Part shown: positions 1-8,921 of the stretch, piece by piece | Layout: each line of letters begins with the position of its first letter | Numbering within the stretch: the first letter of the stretch is position 1 | Origin: Sedimentimonas flavescens | Lineage (GTDB): Bacteria; Pseudomonadota; Alphaproteobacteria; Rhodobacterales; Rhodobacteraceae | Direction of reading: 5' to 3' | NCBI RefSeq assembly: GCF_019264375.1 | Contig: NZ_JAHVAI010000006.1 | Span: forward strand, 79,231-143,230 | Length of the DNA stretch: 64,000 nt | Position numbers and translations under genes: made by a program | The notes under the pieces: model-generated | The model's database searches: none | Told to the model about the DNA's origin: nothing | The model's input: the letters and a program-made list of their open reading frames with translations, nothing else

Positions 1-1658
1 ACTTCTTCTCGAACGAGGTTTCGGCGACCCTGCCGAAAGCCGCCTCGGCCAAGATCGTGCTGGAAACCGCCGCGGGCGAAACCGTCCTGAAGGACGGCGT
101 GAAATACCCCGAAGGCACCGTGGTCGATGCGACCTACATGTCGGCCAAGGCGCTCGGTGCGTTCCTTGACGAAGAGATCGCCAAGACCAAGCAAGAGGGC
201 GTCCTCTTCTCGCTGCACATGAAAGCCACGATGATGAAGGTCTCGGACCCGATCATCTTCGGCTATGCGGTCAAAGCCTGGCTCAAGCCGGTCTTCGAGA
301 AATACGGCGAGCAGATGAAGGCGCTTGGCGTCAACCCGAACTCGGGCCTGGGCGACCTGCTCAACCGCGTCAAGGACAATGCCGAGATCATGGCCGCCAT
401 CGACGCGGTCAACGCGACCCGTCCGCCGATGTATATGGTGAACTCGGACAAGGGCATCACCAACCTGCATGTGCCCTCGGACGTGATCATCGATGCCTCG
501 ATGCCCGCGCTGATCCGCGCCGGCGGCAAGGGCTGGGGCCCGGACAACAAGGAACACGATTGCGTCTGCGTGATCCCGGACAACTCCTACGCGCCGGTCT
601 ATGACGCGACGATCGAGTTCTTCAAGGCCAATGGCAAGCTGAACCCGGCCACCGCCGGCACCGTTCAGAACATCGGCCTGATGGCGCAGAAGGCCGAGGA
701 ATACGGCTCGCACCCGACCACCTTCGAGATCCCGGCCGACGGCACCGTCAAGATGATCCTCGACGATGGCACCGTGCTGCACTCGCATGCCGTTGAGAAG
801 GGCGACATCTGGCGCTCGGCCTCGGCCCGCAAGGCGCCGATCGAGGACTGGGTCAACCTGGCCATCGACCGTCAGAAGGCCACCGGCTACCGCGCGATCT
901 TCTGGCTCGATGCCGCGCGCGCCCATGACGCGCAGCTGATCGAATACGTCAAGCCGATCCTCGCCGCCAAGGGCGTGGCCGACAAGTTCGAGATCATGGC
1001 CCCGCGCGAAGCCACCATCGCCTCGCTCGAGACCATCACCAAAGGCGAGAACACCATCGCCATCACCGGCAACGTGCTGCGTGACTACCTGACCGACCTG
1101 TTCCCGATCCTGGAACTGGCAACCTCGGCCAAGATGCTGTCGATCGTGAAGCTGATGCAGGGCGGCGGTCTGTTCGAGACGGGCGCGGGCGGCTCGGCCC
1201 CCAAGCACGTCCAGCAGCTGATGGAAGAGAACCACCTGCGTTGGGACTCGCTTGGCGAATTCTGCGCACTTGGCGAAAGCTTCCGCTTCCTCGCCGATGC
1301 GAAGGGCAACGCCAAGGCCCGCGTGCTGGGCGATGCGGTGGACGTGGCCACGCAGGGCATCCTCGACAACGACAAGTCGCCGGGCCGCAAGGTTGGCCAG
1401 CCCGACAACCGCGACAGCCATTTCTACTTCGCCCAGTATTGGGCGCAGGCGATGGCCGCACAGTCGGACGACGCCGCACTGGCCGCGCATTTCGCGCCGA
1501 TTGCCAAGGCCCTGACCGAGAACGAAGCCACCATCGTGGCCGAACTTCAGGCGGGCCGCGGCAAGCCGGTCGATCTGGGTGGCTACTACCATGGCGATGC
1601 GGCCAAGACCGCAACCGTCATGCGCCCCTCGGCGACCTTCAACAAGATCATCGGCTAA
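1..1658 (+). CDS. icd: Monomeric NADP-dependent isocitrate dehydrogenase, C-terminal part
   Basis: The gene enters from the left edge; the frame is open from base 3 and stops with TAA at 1656-1658, giving about 551 residues. Monomeric isocitrate dehydrogenases (IDH-II family) are about 740 residues, so roughly the N-terminal quarter is outside the window. Visible family features include the segments [26 protein letters not shown] and [20 protein letters not shown] and the C-terminal stretch [16 protein letters not shown]. The enzyme decarboxylates isocitrate to 2-oxoglutarate with NADP in the TCA cycle. No internal stop or frame break is seen. It converges on flgI and is followed at once by a terminator. 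The GTG at 57 lies inside the gene and is not the start. Confidence 0.95.
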   Translation, partial: FFSNEVSATLPKAASAKIVLETAAGETVLKDGVKYPEGTVVDATYMSAKALGAFLDEEIAKTKQEGVLFSLHMKATMMKVSDPIIFGYAVKAWLKPVFEKYGEQMKALGVNPNSGLGDLLNRVKDNAEIMAAIDAVNATRPPMYMVNSDKGITNLHVPSDVIIDASMPALIRAGGKGWGPDNKEHDCVCVIPDNSYAPVYDATIEFFKANGKLNPATAGTVQNIGLMAQKAEEYGSHPTTFEIPADGTVKMILDDGTVLHSHAVEKGDIWRSASARKAPIEDWVNLAIDRQKATGYRAIFWLDAARAHDAQLIEYVKPILAAKGVADKFEIMAPREATIASLETITKGENTIAITGNVLRDYLTDLFPILELATSAKMLSIVKLMQGGGLFETGAGGSAPKHVQQLMEENHLRWDSLGEFCALGESFRFLADAKGNAKARVLGDAVDVATQGILDNDKSPGRKVGQPDNRDSHFYFAQYWAQAMAAQSDDAALAAHFAPIAKALTENEATIVAELQAGRGKPVDLGGYYHGDAAKTATVMRPSATFNKIIG

Positions 1659-1685
1659 GCCTTCGGGCCACCGCAAAGATCCAGG

Positions 1686-1712
1686 AACCCGGCTTCGGCC
1701 GGGTTTCTTTTT
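1686..1712 (+). terminator. Intrinsic terminator of icd
   Basis: An 8-bp perfect stem (AACCCGGC / GCCGGGTT, 1686-1693 and 1698-1705) closes on a TTCG tetraloop and runs into a T-rich tail (TTTCTTTTT, about 1704-1712). It lies 28 bases after the icd stop. The last tail bases touch the stop codon of the convergent flgI. On the minus strand the hairpin is not followed by a T run, so it mainly serves icd. Confidence 0.9.
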
Positions 1713-2811
1713 AGTTCATCACGAATTCGGCGTGCAACGCGCCTGCGGCGTTGATGGATTTCAGGATGTCGATCATGTCACGCGGGCTGACCCCAAGCGC
1801 ATTCAGCCCCGCGACCACATCCGACAGCGAACTGGTTGACTGAACCTCGGCCATGCGAATGCCCGGATTTTCCTCGATCGAGGCCTGAGTGCGCGGCACG
1901 ACGACCGTGCTTCCTTCGGCAAAGGGGTTGGGCTGCACAACGACGGGCGTTTCCTCGACCCGCAGCGTCAGGTTTCCCTGGCTGACCGCGACGCGCGAGA
2001 TCCGCACATCCTCACCCATGACAATCGTGCCCGAACGCTGATCCACCACCACCCGCGCGCGCCGTTCGGGCTCCACCGCGATATTCTCCAGTCGCCCGAT
2101 CACATGCGCGGCGGAGCGCATCGACGTGCCTCCGACACTGACCGCCACGGTGCCCGAGTCCTGCATGACGGCGACGCGGCGCCCAAACTCCGCGTTGATG
2201 GCCTGTTCGATCCGTCCGGCGGTGGTAAAGTCGGGGGTGCGCAACGCAAGGCGGATGGTCTCCAGACTGTTGAGTTCAAAGGCAATTTCACGCTCGATCC
2301 GCGCGCCGCCGGGAATCCCGCCCGAGGTCGGCACACCCTGCACAATCGAGGCACCCTGCCCCTCGGCCGAGGCGCCGCCCGCGAGGATCGCGCCCTGCGC
2401 CACGGCGTAGATCTCTCCATCCGCCGCGTTCAGCGGCGTCATCACCAGCGTCCCGCCAAGCAGGCTTTTCGCATCGCCAATGGCCGAAACCGACACGTCG
2501 ATCCTCCCGCCTGCCCGCGCGAAGGGCGGCAGCGTCGCGGTGACCAGAACGGCGGCCACGTTCTTGGGGCGGAACTGCTCGCCCGTCACGTTCACGCCCA
2601 ATCGCTCGAGGATGTTCGACATGATCTCCTCGGTGAAGGGCGAGTTGCGAATGCCGTCTCCGGTGCCATTCAGTCCGACCACGAGGCCATAACCCACGAG
2701 ATCATTGCCCCTCACCCCGTCGAACTCGACCAGATCCTTGATCCGGATCGGCGCGGCGCTGGCCAGCACGGGCAACAACAGGAACAACAGGGTCAGGACA
2801 AATCGCATCAC
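1711..2811 (-). CDS. flgI: Flagellar basal-body P-ring protein FlgI
   Basis: This 366-residue protein has the usual FlgI length. A Sec signal peptide occupies about residues 1-19 (hydrophobic run [12 protein letters not shown], cleavage near ASA-AP). The mature protein begins with the family segment [20 protein letters not shown] and carries [15 protein letters not shown] and, near the C-terminus, [19 protein letters not shown]. FlgI polymerises in the periplasm to form the P-ring around the rod in the peptidoglycan. The ATG overlaps the flgL stop by four bases, so it is probably translationally coupled. It is the last gene of the motB-side flagellar run and ends against the icd terminator. 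Confidence 0.96.
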   Translation of the reverse strand: MMRFVLTLLFLLLPVLASAAPIRIKDLVEFDGVRGNDLVGYGLVVGLNGTGDGIRNSPFTEEIMSNILERLGVNVTGEQFRPKNVAAVLVTATLPPFARAGGRIDVSVSAIGDAKSLLGGTLVMTPLNAADGEIYAVAQGAILAGGASAEGQGASIVQGVPTSGGIPGGARIEREIAFELNSLETIRLALRTPDFTTAGRIEQAINAEFGRRVAVMQDSGTVAVSVGGTSMRSAAHVIGRLENIAVEPERRARVVVDQRSGTIVMGEDVRISRVAVSQGNLTLRVEETPVVVQPNPFAEGSTVVVPRTQASIEENPGIRMAEVQSTSSLSDVVAGLNALGVSPRDMIDILKSINAAGALHAEFVMN

Positions 2812-3821
2812 AGGTAATCCGCCAGGCTCAGCGCCGAAAGGCGCGCGGTCAGGGTGTAGAGCGTTTCAAGCTGCGTCTCGACGGCCTGCAAGGCTGTCGC
2901 ACTTTCATAGGGATCGGCACCGATCAACTCTACACGGGCCAGTTCGAGGGACGACTTCTCGGCGCTGTTGCGCGTGCGCGCATCCTCGATAGCCGCCTCG
3001 GCCACGCCCAGATCGGCGCGAAACGAGACCAGCGCGCTTTCCGCTGACAGCAGACGCTCCCCCGCCGCCTGCGTCAGATCGGCGCGCAGATCATCGTCTT
3101 GTGGAACCATGTCATGCCCGACCAGCGCGGCCATAGCGAAACCGCCCAAGGTCTGCCGCAGGCCCGGACTGGCCAAGGTCAAGTCAAGCGAAAGCCGCTC
3201 GCCTTCGGCGATCTGGACAGCGCCGCTTGAGGTATCTCTGCCAGAATAGGCGATATCGAGAAACCCGCCCGCACCGCGCGGGGCGTCAAACCAGGTCAGC
3301 ACCGCCGTCTCGATCGTCGTCGCACTGGTCAGTCCGGCAATCTTCGCTGAAAGCGCCGTCAGGATCGTACCCGTATCGGCAACGGGTCGCGTGTCACTGG
3401 CCGCACCCGAGAACAGATGCCGCCCCGCGACCTCGGTATTGAGGGCGGAAATCACCGCCTCGAACCGCTGCGCCGCATCGGCGAGCGCGGCCTGTACCGG
3501 CTGCGGGTTCGTGGCGCCGGACAATGCCAGAAGGCCCGTTCCAAGATCGGCGGCACTTTCCTGCATCAGGCCGAGGGCGCTCTGCATCCCTGCGGCCCGC
3601 AGCCCAGCCTCCTTCGCGCTCAGATCATAGGCCTCGATCATGCTCAGCGAGTGATCAATCGCGGCAAGCGCGCCGAAGTTGCCCGCAACCGCTTTCGCGG
3701 CATCCTGCTTCACGCCGGTCATGACCTCTTCGGTCAGTTGGCTCATCACCGTCTTGAGCTGCACCCCGTGCCGGCGCAGCTGGTAGCTTTGGGCCATGTC
3801 ACCCACGGAAACGTAGTTCAT
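2808..3821 (-). CDS. flgL: Flagellar hook-associated protein 3 (FlgL)
   Basis: The 337-residue product resembles flagellin-like hook-filament junction proteins. The N-terminal helix (VSVGDMAQSYQLRRHGVQLK) and C-terminal helix (VETQLETLYTLTARLSAL) would pair in the flagellar D0/D1 core, and the centre is variable. There is no cleavable signal, as expected for an export-apparatus substrate. It starts one base after the flgK stop and overlaps flgI by four bases. Rhodobacterales FlgL sequences diverge strongly from the enterobacterial protein; order and terminal helices make the identification firm. Confidence 0.88.
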   Translation of the reverse strand: MNYVSVGDMAQSYQLRRHGVQLKTVMSQLTEEVMTGVKQDAAKAVAGNFGALAAIDHSLSMIEAYDLSAKEAGLRAAGMQSALGLMQESAADLGTGLLALSGATNPQPVQAALADAAQRFEAVISALNTEVAGRHLFSGAASDTRPVADTGTILTALSAKIAGLTSATTIETAVLTWFDAPRGAGGFLDIAYSGRDTSSGAVQIAEGERLSLDLTLASPGLRQTLGGFAMAALVGHDMVPQDDDLRADLTQAAGERLLSAESALVSFRADLGVAEAAIEDARTRNSAEKSSLELARVELIGADPYESATALQAVETQLETLYTLTARLSALSLADYL

Positions 3822-3822
3822 T

Positions 3823-5277
3823 TCACAACCCCAGAAGTTGCTGGATCAGCGTATCGACGGTCTGGATGACCTTGGCATTGGCGGCATAGGCCTGCTCGAC
3901 CCGCAGCAGCATTTGCAGCTCGTAATCGCTATCGACCCCATCGGCGAGCGACAGTTCGGTCAGCGCTTCCTGCCGCGCGAGGCTATAGCTTTCGATGCTT
4001 TGCGCGGTCAGCCGATCCGACGACACCCGCGAGATCAGTTCCGCCGCCAGACCCGAAGCCGAGCGCGACGCCGCTCCGAAATCACCGGATGCCGGAACCC
4101 GCCCACGCCCAAGCGCCTCGGCCAGCGCCGTCAACTGCCCCGAGGCGCCCACTGGCCCAGGCGCCACTCCCCCGATGCCATCGCGCAGCCGCCACAACGC
4201 GCCCCCGCGCTCGGGATCGACCGCGGCATTGACCGCGATACGGCCCGCAAGCCCCGCCTCAAAGGCCGGATCGAAGCTGCCCGAACCATCGGTGAACAAC
4301 CCGGCCGCCCCGGAGGCAAGCGTCGGGTCGGTTGCCGGATCGGCGAAACGCTCGATCAGATCGCGGGCGATCGCGTCGATGCGCGATTGCGTCTGCGGGG
4401 CGAGTTCATCGCGCACGGCAAAGAGTGCACCCAGCCTGCCCCCGCCCATCACCCCATCGTCGCCGGGCGAGATCGCCATGCCGTTCAGCGTCAGGCCGGA
4501 CAGATCGCCGTTCTCATAGCTCATATCGGCGCTGATCGCGCCCGTTGCCGAAAACCCGACCCGAACCGGAATATCCTCCAGCAGCACCGCGCCCCCCGTC
4601 GTAAACAGCGCAACCTGATTGTTGTCGCGCGTGACCTGACGGATCGGAACGATCTCGGCCACCAGATCGACAAGTGCCTGACGCTGGTCCATCAGCGCGG
4701 TGGCATCGTGACCCGCCGCGCGCTGCGCGAGGATCTGCGCGTTCAGATCGTCGATTTGCGAAAGCGCCTGGTTTAGCGCCTCGACCTGTTCTGCGATCTG
4801 CGCATCGGCCTCTTGCCGCATCTGCCCGACCGAGGCCGACATGGTATTCATCTGACCAGCCACCTTGGTCGCGGCATCGAGAACGCTTGCCAGGCGAGCC
4901 TCGCTCTCGGGTTGGCTGGCGGCCTGGACAAAGGCCGCCTCCAGCCCCGAAAGGCGCGACGAAAGCGAGCCTGCCTGCCCCGGCGCGCCGATCATCTGCT
5001 CGACGCTTTCAAGAAACGCCACGCGCGTTGTCGCGTTGCTGGCTGCCGCATCGGCCAGACGGCGATCCTGCAAGACCCCCTCATTAACCACGCGGACCAC
5101 CCCGTCGATCTGCACGCCCGCCCCGACACCGCCCAGGGACTGCGCCGACAATGACAACTCGCGCCGGGCATATCCTTCGGTCAGCACGTTGGCCGTGTTC
5201 GAGGCCACGACATCCGCCATCCGGGCGGCGGCATTCAGCCCGGACAAGGCGTTCGATAGCGATGTGGATATGCCCAT
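3823..5277 (-). CDS. flgK: Flagellar hook-associated protein 1 (FlgK)
   Basis: This 484-residue protein begins with the rod/hook family N-terminus (SNALSGLNAAARMADVVASN, then TANVLTEGYARRELSL). It ends with the matching C-terminal helix (LLRVEQAYAANAKVIQTVDT), the two halves of the D0 domain shared by FlgE, FlgK and FlgG. FlgK is exported through the flagellar channel and forms the first junction layer between hook and filament. It sits between flgE and flgL with short gaps (21 bases and 1 base), consistent with one transcript. Confidence 0.93.
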   Translation of the reverse strand: MGISTSLSNALSGLNAAARMADVVASNTANVLTEGYARRELSLSAQSLGGVGAGVQIDGVVRVVNEGVLQDRRLADAAASNATTRVAFLESVEQMIGAPGQAGSLSSRLSGLEAAFVQAASQPESEARLASVLDAATKVAGQMNTMSASVGQMRQEADAQIAEQVEALNQALSQIDDLNAQILAQRAAGHDATALMDQRQALVDLVAEIVPIRQVTRDNNQVALFTTGGAVLLEDIPVRVGFSATGAISADMSYENGDLSGLTLNGMAISPGDDGVMGGGRLGALFAVRDELAPQTQSRIDAIARDLIERFADPATDPTLASGAAGLFTDGSGSFDPAFEAGLAGRIAVNAAVDPERGGALWRLRDGIGGVAPGPVGASGQLTALAEALGRGRVPASGDFGAASRSASGLAAELISRVSSDRLTAQSIESYSLARQEALTELSLADGVDSDYELQMLLRVEQAYAANAKVIQTVDTLIQQLLGL

Positions 5278-5298
5278 GGCTCAGTCTCCGTCAGACTC

Positions 5299-6630
5299 TC
5301 AGCGTTTGATGTTCGTCGTCTCCTGCAACATCTCATCGACGGTCTGGATGACCTTGGCGTTCGAGGAATAGGCGCGTTGCGTCTGGATCAGGTTGGTCAG
5401 TTCCTCGGCGACATCGACGGTCGAGCCCTCGCGCGCGTAGCCCTGAATCCCCCCGGTCGGCCCGTCGCCCGCATCCCACAGGAAGAACGAGCCCGACGTC
5501 GGTGAGACCTGGAACGTCTGGTTGTCGAGCGCGTTCAGCCCGTTCGGATTGGGCACGTCAATCACCGGGATCTGGTAGACCGTGCGGATAAAGCCGGTGT
5601 CATAGGTCGCCTTGATATAGCCCTTCTCATCGATCTCGATCGCGGTCAGGTTCCCCACGGGCGAGCCATCCTTGGTGATCGAACTGGGCGCGAAAGAGGA
5701 CGACAGCTGCGTCAGCCCGTTGGTATCGCCGATCTTGCCGATCGTGACCGACAAGGGCCCACCGCCCACTGTCAGATCGAGTGCGCCCGTCACCGGATCG
5801 TAGGCCCCGCCCGACACGACGTTGACCGAGGCCAGCGTGCCGCCATTGCCGCGGCTGTCGTCGAAGGTCATCTGGTATTCGCCAATAATGCTTTCATCCG
5901 CTGCCGTCGCCGGATCATCCTGCGTGGCGGAATCTCGGATCACCATCGTCCAGGCGTTCGACGCGCCGCTGGCCGGCACGCTCGGCGTGAAGGAGATGTT
6001 CAGCGTCTCGGGGTTGCCGAGATTGCCGAAATACTCGACCGTCAGGGGCAGCGTCTCGCCGCTCTCGCCGGCCTCGGTCGCGGTGGCGGGCAGGTTGACG
6101 CCAAGGTTCATCGTGGTGGTCGGATCCCCCGCCGTCTGGTTGGCGTTGATCACCACCGGCACGAGGCCCGTCACCGTATCGCGCGGCATGTTCGGGATAT
6201 TGCCATCGGCATTCGCGGGCCACCCCAGCAGCACCAGCCCGGACGCGGTGCGCAGAACGCCTTCGCTGTCGGTATGGAATGATCCGGTCGTGGTCATCAT
6301 CAGGGGCTGCTCGCCCAGGGTATTGCTGAGCGAGGCCGAGGTCGCCACCGGCAGAAAGCCACGGCCCGCAACCGCGATATCCATCGCGTTCGAGGTCGAA
6401 ACGAGCGCGCCGCGTTCGTCTATCAACCGCCCGGTTGAGGTGCGCACACCCCCGGCAGAATAGGCGCCCGCGTTGCTCGACTGGCTCAGTACCAGGCTCT
6501 CGAAATCCGATGTCGCGCGCTTGTAGCCATAGGTCGCCGAGTTGGCGATGTTATCCGAGATGGTGGCCAGTCGCGTCGCGTTTGCCGCCAACCCGGCGAC
6601 GCCCGCATTGAGCGAAGAAGAAATGGACAT
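5299..6630 (-). CDS. flgE: Flagellar hook protein FlgE
   Basis: This 443-residue protein has the axial-protein N-terminus (SSLNAGVAGLAANATRLATI, then SDNIANSATYGYKRAT) and C-terminus (NLIQTQRAYSSNAKVIQTVD). Between them are FlgE-like D1/D2 regions, including AMDIAVAGRGFL near residue 84. FlgE subunits build the curved hook. Its C-terminal helix resembles that of FlgK next door. It is the first gene after motB in the run, and a CtrA-like box lies about 60 bases upstream of the start, so transcription may also begin here. Confidence 0.95.
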   Translation of the reverse strand: MSISSSLNAGVAGLAANATRLATISDNIANSATYGYKRATSDFESLVLSQSSNAGAYSAGGVRTSTGRLIDERGALVSTSNAMDIAVAGRGFLPVATSASLSNTLGEQPLMMTTTGSFHTDSEGVLRTASGLVLLGWPANADGNIPNMPRDTVTGLVPVVINANQTAGDPTTTMNLGVNLPATATEAGESGETLPLTVEYFGNLGNPETLNISFTPSVPASGASNAWTMVIRDSATQDDPATAADESIIGEYQMTFDDSRGNGGTLASVNVVSGGAYDPVTGALDLTVGGGPLSVTIGKIGDTNGLTQLSSSFAPSSITKDGSPVGNLTAIEIDEKGYIKATYDTGFIRTVYQIPVIDVPNPNGLNALDNQTFQVSPTSGSFFLWDAGDGPTGGIQGYAREGSTVDVAEELTNLIQTQRAYSSNAKVIQTVDEMLQETTNIKR

Positions 6631-6688
6631 GAATGCGCCTTTCTGCTGCTGCGTCCCTTGATCACCCCGCAGCGTGGCGCACGCGCCC

Positions 6689-6703
6689 TTAACATCGCCC
6701 TAA
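6689..6703 (-). promoter_or_regulatory. CtrA-like box upstream of flgE
   Basis: Read on the minus strand this is TTAG-N7-TTAA, one mismatch from the CtrA consensus TTAA-N7-TTAA. It lies about 60 bases before the flgE start in the 100-base flgE-motB gap. Better matches precede motB and the fliL/fliF pair, which supports a shared regulator. The motif is short, so this single site is tentative. Confidence 0.4.
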
Positions 6704-6730
6704 CGACTCAAATTAAAGGGATTTTATCCC

Positions 6731-7573
6731 TCAGTTGCGCAGCAAGATCAGCTCGAGCCGGTTGTTGCGCTCCGACATCGGCAGCCCGGTCGAGGGCTTG
6801 CGATCGGCGAATCCGCTGACCCGTTGCACGCGCTTGCGGTCGAACCCGGCCCCTTCCAGCAGACCGCGCATGGCCTGTGCCCGCGCAAGCGACAGATCCC
6901 ACATCGGGTTATGGCGCAGCACCTCGGGGTAGGCGCGGGTATAGCCGTTCAGGGCCACTTCGTTTCGAACAATGCCGAAGACGCGCACCAGCATGGCCGC
7001 GATTTCGCGCGTGACAGGCTCGGGCTCGGCGGTTTCGGGGGCAAAGAGCGGCGCGTCGGGCAGATCGAAAAACTCGACGATCAGCCCCTCGTCGGTGACG
7101 CGGGTGACGATGTGGCGCGCGAGCTGGTCGCTGACCATCGACTCGCCTCCCACGCCCATCAGAGCCTGCTCGATCTTCTGCGCGACGCGGTCGAATTCGT
7201 CGCGCGCGGGGTCTTTCGCAACCTCGGCGCCCTCTTGTCCGCGGGCCTGACGTTCGGTGCTGGGGCGATGCTGCGAGGCGCCGGTGCCGGTCTGTGCGAT
7301 CTGCTGCTCGGAGAAGACCGAATCGCCGCCAAACGCCCCCTCACCCCCGCCCGAGATCCGGTTGATCGGAATCGTCGGGTTGAAATAATCGGCGATGCCC
7401 TTGCGCTGTTTCTCGGTCGTCGCGTTCAACAGCCACATCAGCAGGAAGAAGGCCATCATCGCCGTGACGAAATCGGCATAGGCCACTTTCCAGGCCCCGC
7501 CATGATGCCCGCCACCCGCGACAATCTTCTTGCGCTTGATGATGATCGGAGCCGCGTTATCGCGCGCCGCCAT
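6731..7573 (-). CDS. motB: Flagellar stator protein MotB
   Basis: The product is 280 residues from the ATG at 7573. One transmembrane helix covers about residues 30-50 (VAYADFVTAMMAFFLLMWLL), with Asp34 matching the essential proton-binding aspartate of MotB. An OmpA-like peptidoglycan-binding domain fills the C-terminal half (NGYTRAY, LARAQAMRGLLEGAG, FADRKP, RNNRLELILL). It anchors the MotA/MotB proton channel to the cell wall. A GTG at 7591, itself preceded by GGAGG, would add six residues. I chose 7573 because GAGG also precedes it and family proteins start near MxxxDNAAP. motA is about 33 kb away in the second flagellar block. Confidence 0.93.
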   Translation of the reverse strand: MAARDNAAPIIIKRKKIVAGGGHHGGAWKVAYADFVTAMMAFFLLMWLLNATTEKQRKGIADYFNPTIPINRISGGGEGAFGGDSVFSEQQIAQTGTGASQHRPSTERQARGQEGAEVAKDPARDEFDRVAQKIEQALMGVGGESMVSDQLARHIVTRVTDEGLIVEFFDLPDAPLFAPETAEPEPVTREIAAMLVRVFGIVRNEVALNGYTRAYPEVLRHNPMWDLSLARAQAMRGLLEGAGFDRKRVQRVSGFADRKPSTGLPMSERNNRLELILLRN

Positions 7574-7617
7574 ATGCCACCTCGCTTTCACCCGGCCTCC
7601 GGTCTAGCATCGTGGCA

Positions 7618-7632
7618 TTAATGCGCACTTAA
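7618..7632. promoter_or_regulatory. Perfect TTAA-N7-TTAA (CtrA-type) box
   Basis: TTAA, seven bases (TGCGCAC), TTAA, in the 116-base gap between divergent motB and pqiA. It is 45 bases upstream of the motB start and 58 upstream of pqiA. The sequence exactly matches the consensus of the cell-cycle and motility regulator CtrA in alphaproteobacteria. Given the flagellar target it probably drives motB. Confidence 0.6.
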
Positions 7633-7689
7633 GCGCCGAAGTTCGTCCGATCCCTTTGCGAAGCACACCGCCAGCACTATTGTCCCTTC

Positions 7690-8307
7690 ATGCAAAAGCC
7701 CCCGATTGACCAGTTAATCGCCTGCCCCAAATGTGACGCGCTGCACCATGCCCGCCATTTGGGGGAGAACGAGCGCGCCGCCTGCGCCCGTTGCGGCACA
7801 CTGTTGATCACGCCACGCGCGCGGTCGTTTCTGCATGTCATCGCGCTCTCGTTTACCGCGATGATCCTGATGATCGCGGCCGTCTTCTTTCCCTTCCTGA
7901 AAATCTCGGCGCAGGGCTTTTCTCATGCCAGCTCGGTCTTCGAGGTCGCCATGGCTTTCTCCGACGGGCTTCTGGCGCCGCTGTCGCTGGCGGTGCTGAT
8001 GCTGATCGTGGGCCTGCCGATCGTGCGCTTCGGCGCGCTGATCTACACGCTCTGGCCGCTGGCCAACGCCCGCCCCGCCTGGCCCCACGCCCGCCGCGTC
8101 TTTCGCCTCGCCGAAGAGCTGGAGCCCTGGGCGATGGCCGAGATCTTCATCATCGGCACGGGCGTTGCGCTGGTGAAGATCGGCGGGTTGGCTTCGGTCT
8201 CGCTCGGGCCGGCCTTCTGGGCCTTCTGCGCCCTGATCATCGTGAATGCCCTCAAGAACGCTTTTCTGAGCCAGTGGACGATATGGGACGCAATCGGGCA
8301 GAAGTAA
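7690..8307 (+). CDS. pqiA: PqiA-like membrane protein, N-terminal-half homologue
   Basis: The 205-residue protein starts with a zinc-ribbon-like segment (CPKCDALHHARH ... CARCG, residues about 13-36). Four hydrophobic membrane helices follow, with the PqiA pattern ending in NAFLSQWTIWDAI. E. coli PqiA carries two such halves in one chain; here the second half is the next gene, overlapping out of frame. PqiA is the inner-membrane partner of the MCE protein PqiB in trans-envelope lipid traffic. It is the first gene of pqiA-pqiA2-pqiB-pqiC and is divergent from motB. Confidence 0.88.
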   Translation: MQKPPIDQLIACPKCDALHHARHLGENERAACARCGTLLITPRARSFLHVIALSFTAMILMIAAVFFPFLKISAQGFSHASSVFEVAMAFSDGLLAPLSLAVLMLIVGLPIVRFGALIYTLWPLANARPAWPHARRVFRLAEELEPWAMAEIFIIGTGVALVKIGGLASVSLGPAFWAFCALIIVNALKNAFLSQWTIWDAIGQK

Positions 8308-8921
8308 CCGTGCAAACCGCGCGCGATGCGGGGCTGGTGGGCTGCACGCGCTGCGGCAAGGTCTGGCCTGCGCAGACCCGTGAGTGCGGGCGCTGCGGGG
8401 CAGCGCTGAAGCGCGTGGATACGGCCGGGCTGCAAGCGGTCTGGGCCTGGTGGTTCGCCGGGCTGATCTTTTACATCCCCGCTAACCTCTACCCGATGCT
8501 GCGCACCTCGACGCTGGCCGGAAACCAGCAAAACACCATCATCGGCGGTGTGATCGAGCTGATCACGCATCACAGCTATTTCGTCGCCGCCGTTGTGTTC
8601 GTGGCCTCGGTCGTCATCCCGGTGTCGAAGTTCATCGCCATCGCTTATCTCGCTTTGGCCGTCGGGAACGAGCACCGCGCGGGCGCGCACCGGCACCTGC
8701 ACCTGTTCGAGGTGGTCGAATTCATCGGGCGCTGGTCGATGGTTGACGTTTTCGTTGTAGCGATCCTGTCAGCATTGGTGCAATTGGGAGCCGTTGTCTC
8801 GATTCATCCCGGCCCGGCCGCCGCCGCCTTCGCGCTTTCGGTTGCCCTGACCATGCTCTCGGCGCAAAGTTTCGATCCCCGCCTGATCTGGCGCGGCCCC
8901 GCAAGAACGACAGGACCATGA
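8283..8921 (+). CDS. pqiA: PqiA-like membrane protein, C-terminal-half homologue
   Basis: This 212-residue protein repeats the architecture of the preceding gene. A zinc ribbon (CTRCGKVWPAQTRECGRCG, about residues 21-39) is followed by membrane helices, among them WWFAGLIFYIPANLYPML and a segment ending VEFIGRWSMVDVFVVAIL. The ATG at 8283 overlaps the first pqiA by 25 bases. A GTG at 8310, just after the upstream stop, is an equally plausible start and would give 203 residues; neither has a strong Shine-Dalgarno. Together the two genes make up one PqiA-like unit. The stop overlaps the pqiB start by four bases. Confidence 0.87.
   Translation: MGRNRAEVTVQTARDAGLVGCTRCGKVWPAQTRECGRCGAALKRVDTAGLQAVWAWWFAGLIFYIPANLYPMLRTSTLAGNQQNTIIGGVIELITHHSYFVAAVVFVASVVIPVSKFIAIAYLALAVGNEHRAGAHRHLHLFEVVEFIGRWSMVDVFVVAILSALVQLGAVVSIHPGPAAAAFALSVALTMLSAQSFDPRLIWRGPARTTGP

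Noticed and set aside
7791..8282. Long in-frame extension of the second pqiA gene
   Set aside because: It runs antiparallel in sense to nothing conserved and lies over the first pqiA in another frame; homology begins only near 8310-8350.
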